Source: CAIXYX01 sp043806415 (lineage in GTDB: Archaea; Micrarchaeota; Micrarchaeia; Anstonellales; Anstonellaceae). From it: a stretch of 23,085 nucleotides of DNA. The DNA lies in the NCBI GenBank assembly GCA_043806415.1, contig JAZDHB010000076.1:1-23085 (forward strand), written 5' to 3'. Below the pieces are notes generated by a model. The model ran no database searches. It had not been told where the DNA came from and was given only the letters and a program-made list of their open reading frames with translations. Shown here piece by piece: positions 13,301 to 21,515 of the stretch (positions are counted from its first letter, which is position 1; each line of letters opens with the position of its first letter). A program made the translations under genes and the position numbers.

Positions 13301-15003
13301 GGAACCGCCAACGCAACTGGGTCGAAACATCCAAATTATCATCGATCGACTCCGAGCAGCGCAAGATTCCCGATCTCTCCTCCGTGGTGTACGATAATGT
13401 CGTTCCCCGCACGGGTGCGCTGCGCTACGAGGAGCTCGTGGGCAACGGGCGGGCATCCTCTTCGGACTTAGAGCGCCTGAACGACGAGTTCACCAAGAAC
13501 GGGGGCCCGTCCCTGAGCGCCTCGGATTGGGAACTCCTAAAGGAAAAGAAAAGCCTGGAGGTCGGGGGCTACCAGGTCTGGCTCCGCTCCTCTTCCAAGA
13601 GCAACACGGCCGGCGCTTTCCCCTCAACCACGTACGACGTCGTTTTCGCGCCAAGCGAATTCTACCAGACCATCCGCGAGCACATCAAATCCAAGCTGGA
13701 AGGTCAGAGCAACTATACCCAGGCCAAGGCCATCCGCGAGGCGCTTAAGCTCACGGGGCAGCCCGTCAGCGATGCCAAGCTGGACGATCTCACCAACAAT
13801 ATGATGCTCCGAATCAACAATCTCATCCATAATGGCAATGGGTCGCTTGATCTATCCGTTGTTCCTAGGTCCGATCAGGTTCCTGGTGAGTCCGATCAGG
13901 CTGGCCTGCCTTATCTCCAGGTCTCGCTCCAGCCCGGTGAAGCAGGCATAAACCACCTCCTGATCCATCCAGGCGTCCAGATCGGCTGTGCCATCGAATA
14001 CGACGCGAGGACTGACACCTACTCCAAGGGCTATTTCTACCTCGAGGGCGAGGGCATCGACCCGTCGGTGGATTATCCCTTCCGCTTCATCGACAAACCG
14101 GGCGGTGAATTCACCAACAGGATCCCGCTCTCCAACATGCCGATGGCTTTTGCCATTGTGGGTCAAAAGGGAGAACTCCATGTGGATTACGATGAAAGCA
14201 GGGGTATGTTTTCCCTCAGTTACGACCACGACCCCGACAAGCATAATGGGTTTATCCTGCAGAATAGCTCCGGCAAGCCCATCGAGCTCGAGTTCGGGAG
14301 CGGCGGGCTGTTCAACATCTCCGACCAGGACCTTAGCCAGCCCAACTATTCGGTCCCGCTCTCCATGAAGCTGGACGGCCAATCGGTCCAGGTGGGCAGC
14401 GCCATCTACACTTACGACGCCAAGGAAAAGGAATTCATCCTCAAGAACGTCCAGTCCGACCGGAACTTCGTCCAAACCCTGCCGGAAAAGAACAAGGCCG
14501 ATTATCTGCAGTATACGACCACCGGCAAATATGGCGAGCCGACCGGCTTCTTCACCCGTTCCGAAAGTGGCGAGCGCCAAGATGGGGCCGGCCTGCTTAT
14601 CAGCGGGGACTTTGACCAGATATTCATGCTCACCGGTCTGGACACGCGCCGCCTGGACGAGGTCAACAAGGACATCTCGCCCTACCTATCCGCCCTCTCC
14701 CCCTGGCTGCGCAAGTTCAAGGACAAGGAAAGCTATTTCAGCGTGCGCGAAAGCCTTGATTCCAAGCCCGGCCTCCGGCAGGTCATCCTAAGCTATCCGC
14801 TCAAGGACGGGCGCACGGTGGATGTCTTCAAAGCGAGCGATTCCGGGAACGGGATGTGGGATGTCGTGCCCATCCCATCTGCCGACTTCGACAAATTCCT
14901 GCAGGAGATGGCCCAGCCATCGGTCAAGTCCTCGTCTTTGCTGGACCGGTTCTTCCAATCCGTTCCGATGCGCAACGGCGGGTTCGGAGGCTGGACGGCC
15001 TGA
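10348..15003 (+). CDS. Giant 1551-aa protein of unknown function
   Basis: I do not recognise a family. The first ~280 residues are helical (for example YAQSISNLLALGRMYGDAALQQ). The rest mixes helical stretches with beta-rich segments, often in short alternating strands separated by DG/NG turns (TYHLERQGTDFKIQNTSVFS, LHVDYDESRGMFSLSYDHD, FSVRESLDSKPGLRQVILSY). It has no signal peptide or membrane segment and few Cys, so it is probably cytoplasmic or exported by an unusual route. The start at 10348 is chosen over 10294 for its Shine-Dalgarno sequence. It leads an operon of four genes spaced 11, 39 and 45 nt, and its TGA overlaps the GAGGGGG site of the next gene. A scaffold or structural role is a guess from size and repeat-like beta content. 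No catalytic motif was seen. Confidence 0.85.
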   Translation: MRYKQAQEDNPSPATMSQTQKCLDQFFPNQIKTWFSKATSPPSLSSLENYVLSAIKTEDIPKKYKGNFFQSLFNQDRGAIVVMVRYIRAKPPGSALLQSDDPAVKELDDFLDKFGNSVSNQIPDPSKYAQSISNLLALGRMYGDAALQQSAGGYAAAPDDQKFEILRQCKLLLVDRIAKEPGAYLAGPGKTFAPHHLVEKPPAGHFLSTPGNLAFKFQPLKDVTSPEVPFPYYMPTNRSYVPTWVSDPQIIIANGIQSLLNDLILYGEASLRDDKGNPDNQKIRKLCFSDGLGNSLVHEDNNGDLVPDSDKIDAMAAAIVRENHLKENNLDTVIKKIQDALDDARVGIQVEGNTAFGKDGSKRGTQEGTMAAFVMNYGLAVETMKLVNEYVLYPFFRKLSGVETVKHFDFDSDYLTFLTQSVLSKTIPQFSIQGLGADRIKDALNKNLGDSNGLSIDFSSPFNRNKIEDLLGAAPGTLIEVEESTGGRLLLRRDALGFLDVLKASKFIAVGSATNEPAVFASDSALLASAQAVLLNMDTNKIYHDAVRKAGVQPLPLNPADDPVIKNSKNSVFIRNIASDPKVDLAFLSAEVPQGMSESKNTIDGLARFISSEQEQVVHKPDMNDWLEPKLFCIPQKDQANLRAKLTTFISSSDPSTDLDLGGGLTYHLERQGTDFKIQNTSVFSYKNGKRSSFNEQAQALFSVLSKDSFGRYYLEEANRQAFVNWMAGRRDRPGENAQEIEGHPVYFYLNDINRRFIGIGAYAPTHLELKAAQPVYHYDRTQPVITVEFDLSNKSSTNLLQNELISKLHTTLGASISVVVYNVHATQELKTIPALCWVDQNGKAVFEFKTTDFPETDFSSVTFSDGGLEKSYIPDPAAYSQGGKRIDFVADFIVNENKSDEYLVMAQGTYARPQNKAFSIRVGESMSDGKSTTPSKLSTEVMGGNPGSWIELGNPQKMSYSIEKQEGPQLIFDLTGLKHSMVSWNRQRNWVETSKLSSIDSEQRKIPDLSSVVYDNVVPRTGALRYEELVGNGRASSSDLERLNDEFTKNGGPSLSASDWELLKEKKSLEVGGYQVWLRSSSKSNTAGAFPSTTYDVVFAPSEFYQTIREHIKSKLEGQSNYTQAKAIREALKLTGQPVSDAKLDDLTNNMMLRINNLIHNGNGSLDLSVVPRSDQVPGESDQAGLPYLQVSLQPGEAGINHLLIHPGVQIGCAIEYDARTDTYSKGYFYLEGEGIDPSVDYPFRFIDKPGGEFTNRIPLSNMPMAFAIVGQKGELHVDYDESRGMFSLSYDHDPDKHNGFILQNSSGKPIELEFGSGGLFNISDQDLSQPNYSVPLSMKLDGQSVQVGSAIYTYDAKEKEFILKNVQSDRNFVQTLPEKNKADYLQYTTTGKYGEPTGFFTRSESGERQDGAGLLISGDFDQIFMLTGLDTRRLDEVNKDISPYLSALSPWLRKFKDKESYFSVRESLDSKPGLRQVILSYPLKDGRTVDVFKASDSGNGMWDVVPIPSADFDKFLQEMAQPSVKSSSLLDRFFQSVPMRNGGFGGWTA

Positions 15004-15014
15004 GGGGGTTGGAC

Positions 15015-17348
15015 ATGGTTCTCTTCCTCCTCATGCGGTCCCGGCAAGATTCCCAAATCCCGGCCGCCGAATTCGACTGGAAAACCAGCAAAAACAGCCT
15101 GCGCTCCAAATCCTTCGAGCAGCGCGTGAATGCCGCGCAGGCCATCAGCGCCCATTGCAGCGCCCCGGGCGTCGAGCCGGACGAAGCCGAGGAGGGCGTG
15201 CACGCGATCCTGGATTCTGTTTTTTTCCGGAAAATGGATGCGGCCGGCATCCGCGAGCAGATCGTCACCCCCATGAGCGGCGAGACGCCCCTGCTCTCGC
15301 CGATCCAAGCCGCCCGCCTCCTGGCGCTGGCTTACCGCGCTTGCGCCGGCAACTCCGACCTGTCCAAATCCACGCTGGATTATATTCAGGGCCTCGTTTC
15401 CGATCCGGCCGCCGGCACGCTGGCCGATTACGTGCAATCCACGCTGGACGAATTCAACCGCCAGGTCATCTTGCAGAGCAAGCCGGTTCCGATCCAAAAG
15501 AAGGACACTTCACCATCCCGGGCAGGGGAAGAGAAAAAGCAACCCGGCGGCGAAAAGAAAGAGGAGGCAAGCGCAGAAATCGCGAAAAAAGAAAAACCAA
15601 AGGCCAGCGAAGAAAAGAAAAAGGAAGCGAACGACGCAAAGAAGGAGACTGCAAATGATGAAAAAATGAAAGAGGCGGCAAATGATGAAAATGCGAATGA
15701 GCCCAAGGGCGAAAAGGGCGGCCCCATCTCCACTCCCCTCCCGTCCGGCCCGCCGCAATTGCTGATCGATGAAAACGAGAAGTCGGCGGCGCAGTCCCAG
15801 AAAGGTGCCGAGGCGCCGGTGCAGGCACGGGATGGGGAAAAGCCGGCGTCGCAATCCCAGCGCGGAGCCGTTCCAAAAGAGGGCGAATCGCCATCCGGCG
15901 CCGCCCCGGACTCCGGGGTGAAAAGCGCCGCCGAGCAGCCGTCCGCGCCCGCCCCGACCGAATTGACTGCCTTCGATCCCAAAGCCGCGCAGAACGTCCT
16001 AACGCCCATCACCGATCCGACCCTTCTTCTCAATAACGACGAATACCGGGCCCGCAAGGATGCGGCCAAACAGCTGGCGTCCTTCTCCCAGTTTGGCAAG
16101 GATCCGGCCGGCGCGCTCGCATTTGCCAAGCAGATCGCGGACGGCGCCGCCTCCCTGGATTCGTCCAGCAATGTGCTCATTTCAGTCCGCTCGAAAAACA
16201 AGGCCACCACAACGACCCGCCTGGTCGAGATGTACGTGTTTGCCTCCGAATGCGTCAAGGACCAACCAGGACAGTCGGCTTCCCTCCTGGATTATATCGG
16301 CTCGCAATACGCTCTCGCGTTCGGCAAGTCCGTGAGCCCGGAGGGGATCGCGCGCCGCCAGCAGATGCGCCTGGGCATCCTGGCCTTCGGGGTGGAACTG
16401 CTCCGGCAGTATTCGGATTACGTCGAGCTGGCCGCGGGGAAGCAGCCGGCCGATTTCTCCAGCCTGGTCAAGCCATCCGCCACCCGGGCGCAGGCCCAAG
16501 CGTGGCTGGATGCGAACGCCGCCTCGCTCGAACCCGTCCTCCGGCTATTGCTCAAGACCGGCGGATTGGGAACGATCACTCCGGTCGAGACTGAGGATGC
16601 GGCGCTCATGCGCTCCCAGGCCGTGGACGCGCTGCTTTCAATCCTTAAGAACGGCGATCCGGCCCCATGCGCGCTCGCGGCCGAAGCCTTAAGTGCGCTG
16701 ACCTATGACAAGACGTCCCGGTCCGCCGGCGAGGTGCTTGGCGCCATTGCCAGCGCCTTGCAGGAGCGGACGCAAACCAAGGGAGCGGCGGTTGCGCTGG
16801 ATCCGGCCCAGCAGCGCGCCCTGCTGGAGGCGGCCATCCGCCTCGATACGGGTCTGGAGCCGTCCGAGCGGCTCATCGCGCCCCCCGGCGCGCACGAATA
16901 CGACGCGGATTCCCAGAAGTTCCTGATTGATAAGGATCCGCTCGGGCTCCTGCAATGGATCTCCACCCGCCCCTCTCTGCTGGTACATGCGCTCATGGTG
17001 AGCGCCGGATACGTGCCGGCCACCGCATTCGGCTTCTCGTCCGGCTCCGCCCCCTCATCGTCCATGGACCCGGCCGCGGCCGTCCTGTTCCTCGATCTCC
17101 TTGACGACTCAATCCGGTCCACGCGGGCCGGCAAGGGGCCCCAATCCCTGCAGGATTTCGGGAGCGACAAGTCCGTCAGCGACGGCTACGCGCCGCCCCT
17201 GGCCGACCAGGCCCTCTCCAGCCTTTATCCCGCCCTCCTGCGCCGGCTGCGCGCCGATAGCCTTAAATACGGTTCCGCGGAATTAAGCGACAAGGCACGC
17301 CAGTATCGCCAGGAATACGAAGCATCTGGCCAACCATCTCGCAAGTAA
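15015..17348 (+). CDS. 777-aa helical-repeat protein with a Lys/Glu-rich linker
   Basis: No known family recognised. Residues about 20-165 are helical. A very low-complexity Lys/Glu/Ala/Asn linker follows at about 168-240 (KKEEASAEIAKKEKPKASEE and similar), then a Ser/Pro/Gln-rich part with a short repeated phrase (SQKGAEAP, SQRGAVPKEG) to about 320. The C-terminal ~450 residues look like alpha-alpha repeats of HEAT/ARM type (SQAVDALLSILKNGD, CALAAEALSALTYD, AGEVLGAIASALQER). The start at 15015 follows GAGGGGG, which overlaps the previous stop; earlier in-frame ATGs lie inside the upstream gene. There is no convincing signal peptide, although MVLFLLM is briefly hydrophobic. Helical-repeat proteins are commonly binding scaffolds, so it may hold the giant proteins together; that is inference. 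Confidence 0.85.
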   Translation: MVLFLLMRSRQDSQIPAAEFDWKTSKNSLRSKSFEQRVNAAQAISAHCSAPGVEPDEAEEGVHAILDSVFFRKMDAAGIREQIVTPMSGETPLLSPIQAARLLALAYRACAGNSDLSKSTLDYIQGLVSDPAAGTLADYVQSTLDEFNRQVILQSKPVPIQKKDTSPSRAGEEKKQPGGEKKEEASAEIAKKEKPKASEEKKKEANDAKKETANDEKMKEAANDENANEPKGEKGGPISTPLPSGPPQLLIDENEKSAAQSQKGAEAPVQARDGEKPASQSQRGAVPKEGESPSGAAPDSGVKSAAEQPSAPAPTELTAFDPKAAQNVLTPITDPTLLLNNDEYRARKDAAKQLASFSQFGKDPAGALAFAKQIADGAASLDSSSNVLISVRSKNKATTTTRLVEMYVFASECVKDQPGQSASLLDYIGSQYALAFGKSVSPEGIARRQQMRLGILAFGVELLRQYSDYVELAAGKQPADFSSLVKPSATRAQAQAWLDANAASLEPVLRLLLKTGGLGTITPVETEDAALMRSQAVDALLSILKNGDPAPCALAAEALSALTYDKTSRSAGEVLGAIASALQERTQTKGAAVALDPAQQRALLEAAIRLDTGLEPSERLIAPPGAHEYDADSQKFLIDKDPLGLLQWISTRPSLLVHALMVSAGYVPATAFGFSSGSAPSSSMDPAAAVLFLDLLDDSIRSTRAGKGPQSLQDFGSDKSVSDGYAPPLADQALSSLYPALLRRLRADSLKYGSAELSDKARQYRQEYEASGQPSRK

Positions 17349-17387
17349 GTAGGCTGTCGCATCATTCGCATCTGTTGGGTGTCCGTC

Positions 17388-20300
17388 ATGCTCGTTGAAT
17401 CCGGTCCAAAGAAATTCAAGACCAAGGCCGAACGGCTGGAGGAAGCCAAGCGCCTCAAGGAAATCAAGAGCGGTTTTTCCATCGGCCAGGAGGCGCTCAA
17501 CCATCAAACCCACGTGAGGTGCCTGCGCAATTTCGACACATCCATCCGCGTGCAGGTGCGCGAGCAGGCCAGCAAGCTGGACGACGACAAGCGCCATGTC
17601 TCATCACCCCCTTATGCCATACCCCTCTCCTCGGCCGAAAATCCGGCCCCCCAGAAAACCGACGTGCTCTTCGACGCCAATTATTCCAGCAGCAAGGGCG
17701 CACTGAACATCGACACCGAGCTTTTCGACGTGTCGGTCCCCCGCTCGGTGGCTTCCAACTACGAGATCGACGACACGCTCTCAGACGAGCTCTCCAAGGG
17801 GCTGTACGTGGCGGAGCGGACGGCCGAGTTCATGACCCGCAACACCATCGAGCGGGTGATGGGCCGCCTCTGGAGCCCGACCGACGAGCTGGTCGGGGAA
17901 GTGAAGGGCGACGTCAAAGCCGCGCTCAAGGACGCGGACTACCAGATCGCTAACAAGGACCTGCCCACCCTGTGCAAGGACGTCATCCTCAAGCGCCTTG
18001 GCTCGCGCACGGACGTCTCGGCCGAAAAGCTCGAGAAGATTCGCAACAGCCTCGAGAAGCTCTCCAAATGCCCCATCCAGGTGCAGAGCTACTCGGACCA
18101 CTGCGGCGTGCCCGGGGCCGGCAGCCTTTCCGGGGACGGGTTCTCGTCGGCGGGCGTGCAGACCAAGTGGCAGGCCGTGGACGACGACCTGCTTAACCAG
18201 AACCTGCTCCTGACCATGCACGAGGCCGACTTCGTGAAGGAGCGTTTTGGCGTCCAGTCCAACTGCTCGATCTATTACGATTCGCGCTACTGGTCCTATG
18301 GCACGGGCCTGGGGATCCTGCTGGACCAGGCCAGCATCCACGCCAAGACCATCGACGGCGTCTTCCTCTCCCCGTCTCCGGATCCGCGCTACTCGGTGCT
18401 GCCGGTCGACACCTATGTCGACAACATGAAGTCGGCCAGCGGCCGGTACAACAACGGGGCCGATTACCGCCCTTCGGTCCAGAAAGTCAAAGACGAGCTG
18501 GACGGAATCCATTCAGACCTTCAAAAGCTCTACTCCCAAACCATCGAGTCGGCCGGTGCCGACCTCTCCGAGAAAGGCATCGACGCGGCCTTCGCGCGCC
18601 TGTATTCGTCCGACTCGGCGTTCCGCTCCGGGCTGGACGATGCCCATAAGCGCCTCCTCTCCTTTCAGGTCAAGTATGCCACCGCCCGCCGCTACGGCCC
18701 CGGCGGCGACGAGTATTCGGCCAAATCGGTCGCGCCCATGGCCATTGTCAAGAACGTCTTCGGCTCGTCCGACGCGCTGCCGGCCGGCGAGGCGGCCGGC
18801 TACATGGCAGCGGACTACGCCATGAACTACATCGGCCGGGGCATCACCATCTCCCTGCCCGCCAATCTTACCCTGCAGAAGGCCGACTACGTGGTGGACC
18901 AGAAGACCTCCAAGGTCGCGATGGGCATCAACTCAAATCCCAACTCGGGCGAGGCGAGCGTGCTGGTGCAGGTCAGGATGGACAAGGCCAAATCCATCGT
19001 GGAGGAGGATCCCGACCAGATGAGCCAGGACATCCGCCGGGCGCTCGAGCCGGCCCTGGCCGAGCAGGGCGCGCGCATCGACCCGCGCAGCGGCGTCCGC
19101 TTCAGCGATGACGGGCAATACCGCATCTATTCGGTGCCCGTGCTCAAGGATTTCACCATCACCTCTCGGGAGCAGGTCAAATCCCTCCATCTCATTATCC
19201 AGGTCCCCACCACGTTCTATTCCACGGGCGACGAGCGGCTCACGGTGCTCGATCTATCGGCCCGCGTGTCCGACGTGGGGGATCCGAACTATGTTCCTCC
19301 CACAGTGGTGCCCTCCAATTTCCGCTTCGGCCTGAGCGGGGGCCTGAGCACCACCTGGCTGAGCGGCACCACCAAACAACTTGGCAAGGGCGGCACCATC
19401 AACAACTGGAACAGCCCGAAGGAGGATCCGATCGGCGAGCGAAACCAGAGCGCGGGCGGCAACCTCGATTTCTACTCCATGGTCGGGTACAATCCGATGA
19501 AGGACCTGTTGCACTGCTATTTCGGAACCTACTGGAGCGATCGGCACCAGCGTCCAGAATACTGGCTCGGCCGTGGCCTGTTCGATGCGGACGCAAGCCC
19601 GCTTATCGCGGCCTACCGGGCCGGCCAGTATGCCTCGACCGACCTCTTCAAATCCGCGGCCCTCGGCATCTTCGAGCAGAACGTGGACAGCTATGTCAAG
19701 AACGGCTACACCGCCAACCTTTTCGACGAGCTGTCGGCCCACCCCTACATGAAAGACAAGCCCAAGGATTTCCTGGACAGCCTCGGCAAGATCCGCGAGT
19801 GGTCGCCCATGCACGCGGATCTCTCCCGCTGGTCCCTCTACCAGGGTTTCCTCCTGAGCCTCAAGATCGGCCTGGACCCCAAGGTGCCGGAGCAGCAGAA
19901 GCTCCTGAACGTCATCGACGATGAAATCAAGTATGCCAAGGCCCGGTACATCTCCACCCCCGTCAATGCGCTGGCCCCCGACTATCTCTCGGGCGTGGCG
20001 ATGCTGGGCGACATCTACGAATCGCTCATGCGCATCAACCAGGCGGCACGCGAGCAGGGCCTGAGCGCGATCTTCTTCTTCGACGAGCCGGTGGCCGGGC
20101 GCGAGAGCCGCCTGCGCCTGACCTTCTCGCGCGGCATCGGGCCAAAGGACGAAAATTATTTCAGCCAGGTCATCACCCATCCGGGCGCCTCGATGGCGCT
20201 CAAGGTCAACAACGGCACCATGCTGATGCTCGACTACATGGTCAACCTCTACAAAAGTAAGGGCGACAAATCCGTCTTCCGTTTCGATTTCTACGCCGAG

Positions 20301-21467
20301 ATCAACCTGAACTTCGCGCAGAATTTCAAAAAGTACGAGTACAATTCCGCCGTGCAGCAGGCCTTCTCCCGCGCGAACACTGCCCAGCCCATGGGCGTGT
20401 ACGACCTGTTCCTCGAGCACCATCAGGATCCGGACAACCTCAATTTCTACGCGCTCTCACAGGCGGCCCAGACCCTCAAGGACAATCTTGGCGCGGACGA
20501 CGTCGACGGGCGCACGATGTGCAACCGGCTCATCGCGCTGTGCGACGTCAACAATCCCGACGTCTCCAACCGGGGCAAGCAGGTTTCCGACCTGATCACT
20601 TCCGATAGCGGCCTGCGCGAGCACATCCTCTCCCCCATGTACCTAGGCGGCGAGACCTCGGACACCGAGGCGGTGGAAGGCAATTATGTCAACGGCCTGG
20701 CCCAGTACGTCGGCCGCGACTACCTGCCGATCGGCACCCCGGTTCCCTTGCCGGTGCTGGGCGTCACATTCCATTTTGAAGAGGACAAATCCTCGCTCGG
20801 GGGCCTCCTGCCCCAGTTGGGCGTGGATCCCCAGAGCGCCGCCCTCCGCCTCGACATCCGGGGCATGCTGTGCGCGCCGGGCGCCCTGACCGCCCTGCTT
20901 GCCTCCCCCTTCGTCCCGAACGGGAGCGTCGCGGCGCAGGCGATGGACCAGTCTGCGCAACTGTTCCGCAATCCCATCCCGCCGCTCCTCTTCCAAATCC
21001 AGCTTGACCGCGCCTTCGAGGTCAGCGCCAATTACGGCCTTCAGACCGGCCTCTACCTGGCCGGCGACGCGAGCGCGTTCAGGCTCAGCCACGTCGGGGT
21101 GTCCGTCGAGCAGGACGTCCGGGTTCCCGGCCTCAACACGCTCGTGAGCCTCAACACCACGGGCAGTTTCAGCGGGCTGGCCATCGGCCGTCTGGCCCCG
21201 TCGGCCCAGGCTTCGCTCTCGACCTACACCCAAATCACCAAGAACCTCAACGTGGGCACCGTGCTCTACGGCATGATCCGGGACGACCCGTTCGGCACCA
21301 CGTTCGCTCCCGGCTTCAACCTCCAGTTCCAGTACGTCTTCGGCGGCAAGAGCGCGCCCGCCATCAACGACCCATACGCCAAAATCAATCTGGACAACCG
21401 CCCGCAGATCGAGCGCAAGCTTTTCGGCGGCCCGAAGCCGTCCGATGGCAGGGAGGAGAATCCCTAA
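17388..21467 (+). CDS. Giant 1359-aa protein with beta-barrel-like segments
   Basis: It begins with a charged helix (FKTKAERLEEAKRLKEIKSG). The middle holds alternating amphipathic strands (SNFRFGLSGGLSTTW near residue 645; SRLRLTFSRGIG, KVNNGTMLMLDYMVNLY and RFDFYAEINLNFAQNF at about 905-985). The end (about 1197-1325) looks like consecutive barrel hairpins: FEVSANYGLQTGLYLAG, FRLSHVGVSVEQDV, LVSLNTTGSFSGLAIG, AQASLSTYTQIT, LNVGTVLYGMI and FNLQFQYVFG. A polar tail of ~35 residues follows. There is no signal peptide. This pattern parallels the 603-aa protein on the other strand. The start at 17388 is preferred over a GTG at 17379 because GGGTGT sits 5 nt before it. It is third in the four-gene operon. 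I do not know the family; a beta-propeller, beta-helix or barrel would each fit the strand pattern. Confidence 0.85.
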   Translation: MLVESGPKKFKTKAERLEEAKRLKEIKSGFSIGQEALNHQTHVRCLRNFDTSIRVQVREQASKLDDDKRHVSSPPYAIPLSSAENPAPQKTDVLFDANYSSSKGALNIDTELFDVSVPRSVASNYEIDDTLSDELSKGLYVAERTAEFMTRNTIERVMGRLWSPTDELVGEVKGDVKAALKDADYQIANKDLPTLCKDVILKRLGSRTDVSAEKLEKIRNSLEKLSKCPIQVQSYSDHCGVPGAGSLSGDGFSSAGVQTKWQAVDDDLLNQNLLLTMHEADFVKERFGVQSNCSIYYDSRYWSYGTGLGILLDQASIHAKTIDGVFLSPSPDPRYSVLPVDTYVDNMKSASGRYNNGADYRPSVQKVKDELDGIHSDLQKLYSQTIESAGADLSEKGIDAAFARLYSSDSAFRSGLDDAHKRLLSFQVKYATARRYGPGGDEYSAKSVAPMAIVKNVFGSSDALPAGEAAGYMAADYAMNYIGRGITISLPANLTLQKADYVVDQKTSKVAMGINSNPNSGEASVLVQVRMDKAKSIVEEDPDQMSQDIRRALEPALAEQGARIDPRSGVRFSDDGQYRIYSVPVLKDFTITSREQVKSLHLIIQVPTTFYSTGDERLTVLDLSARVSDVGDPNYVPPTVVPSNFRFGLSGGLSTTWLSGTTKQLGKGGTINNWNSPKEDPIGERNQSAGGNLDFYSMVGYNPMKDLLHCYFGTYWSDRHQRPEYWLGRGLFDADASPLIAAYRAGQYASTDLFKSAALGIFEQNVDSYVKNGYTANLFDELSAHPYMKDKPKDFLDSLGKIREWSPMHADLSRWSLYQGFLLSLKIGLDPKVPEQQKLLNVIDDEIKYAKARYISTPVNALAPDYLSGVAMLGDIYESLMRINQAAREQGLSAIFFFDEPVAGRESRLRLTFSRGIGPKDENYFSQVITHPGASMALKVNNGTMLMLDYMVNLYKSKGDKSVFRFDFYAEINLNFAQNFKKYEYNSAVQQAFSRANTAQPMGVYDLFLEHHQDPDNLNFYALSQAAQTLKDNLGADDVDGRTMCNRLIALCDVNNPDVSNRGKQVSDLITSDSGLREHILSPMYLGGETSDTEAVEGNYVNGLAQYVGRDYLPIGTPVPLPVLGVTFHFEEDKSSLGGLLPQLGVDPQSAALRLDIRGMLCAPGALTALLASPFVPNGSVAAQAMDQSAQLFRNPIPPLLFQIQLDRAFEVSANYGLQTGLYLAGDASAFRLSHVGVSVEQDVRVPGLNTLVSLNTTGSFSGLAIGRLAPSAQASLSTYTQITKNLNVGTVLYGMIRDDPFGTTFAPGFNLQFQYVFGGKSAPAINDPYAKINLDNRPQIERKLFGGPKPSDGREENP

Positions 21468-21515
21468 TAAGGAAAGAGGGGAATCCGTAATGATGAAAAT
21501 GAGGTGAATCCCATG
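21453..21515 (+). repeat. Triplicated gene-end/Shine-Dalgarno unit
   Basis: GAGGNGAATCCN occurs three times, at 21453, 21476 and 21501. The first copy encodes the last residues and stop of the 1359-aa protein (GAATCCCTAA). The second repeats this with another stop (GAATCCGTAATGA). The third supplies the Shine-Dalgarno sequence (GAGGTGA) and runs into the ATG at 21513. Spacings are 23 and 25 nt. It looks like a local duplication of the intergenic ribosome-binding region. Confidence 0.65.

Noticed and set aside
12301..13311. 336-aa minus-strand frame inside the 1551-aa gene
   Set aside because: Same reasoning: antisense shadow with no start signals and no recognisable motif.
19254..20423. 389-aa minus-strand frame inside the 1359-aa gene
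   Set aside because: Its composition is typical of the complement of a GC-rich gene, there is no promoter or Shine-Dalgarno sequence, and it is wholly inside a better gene.
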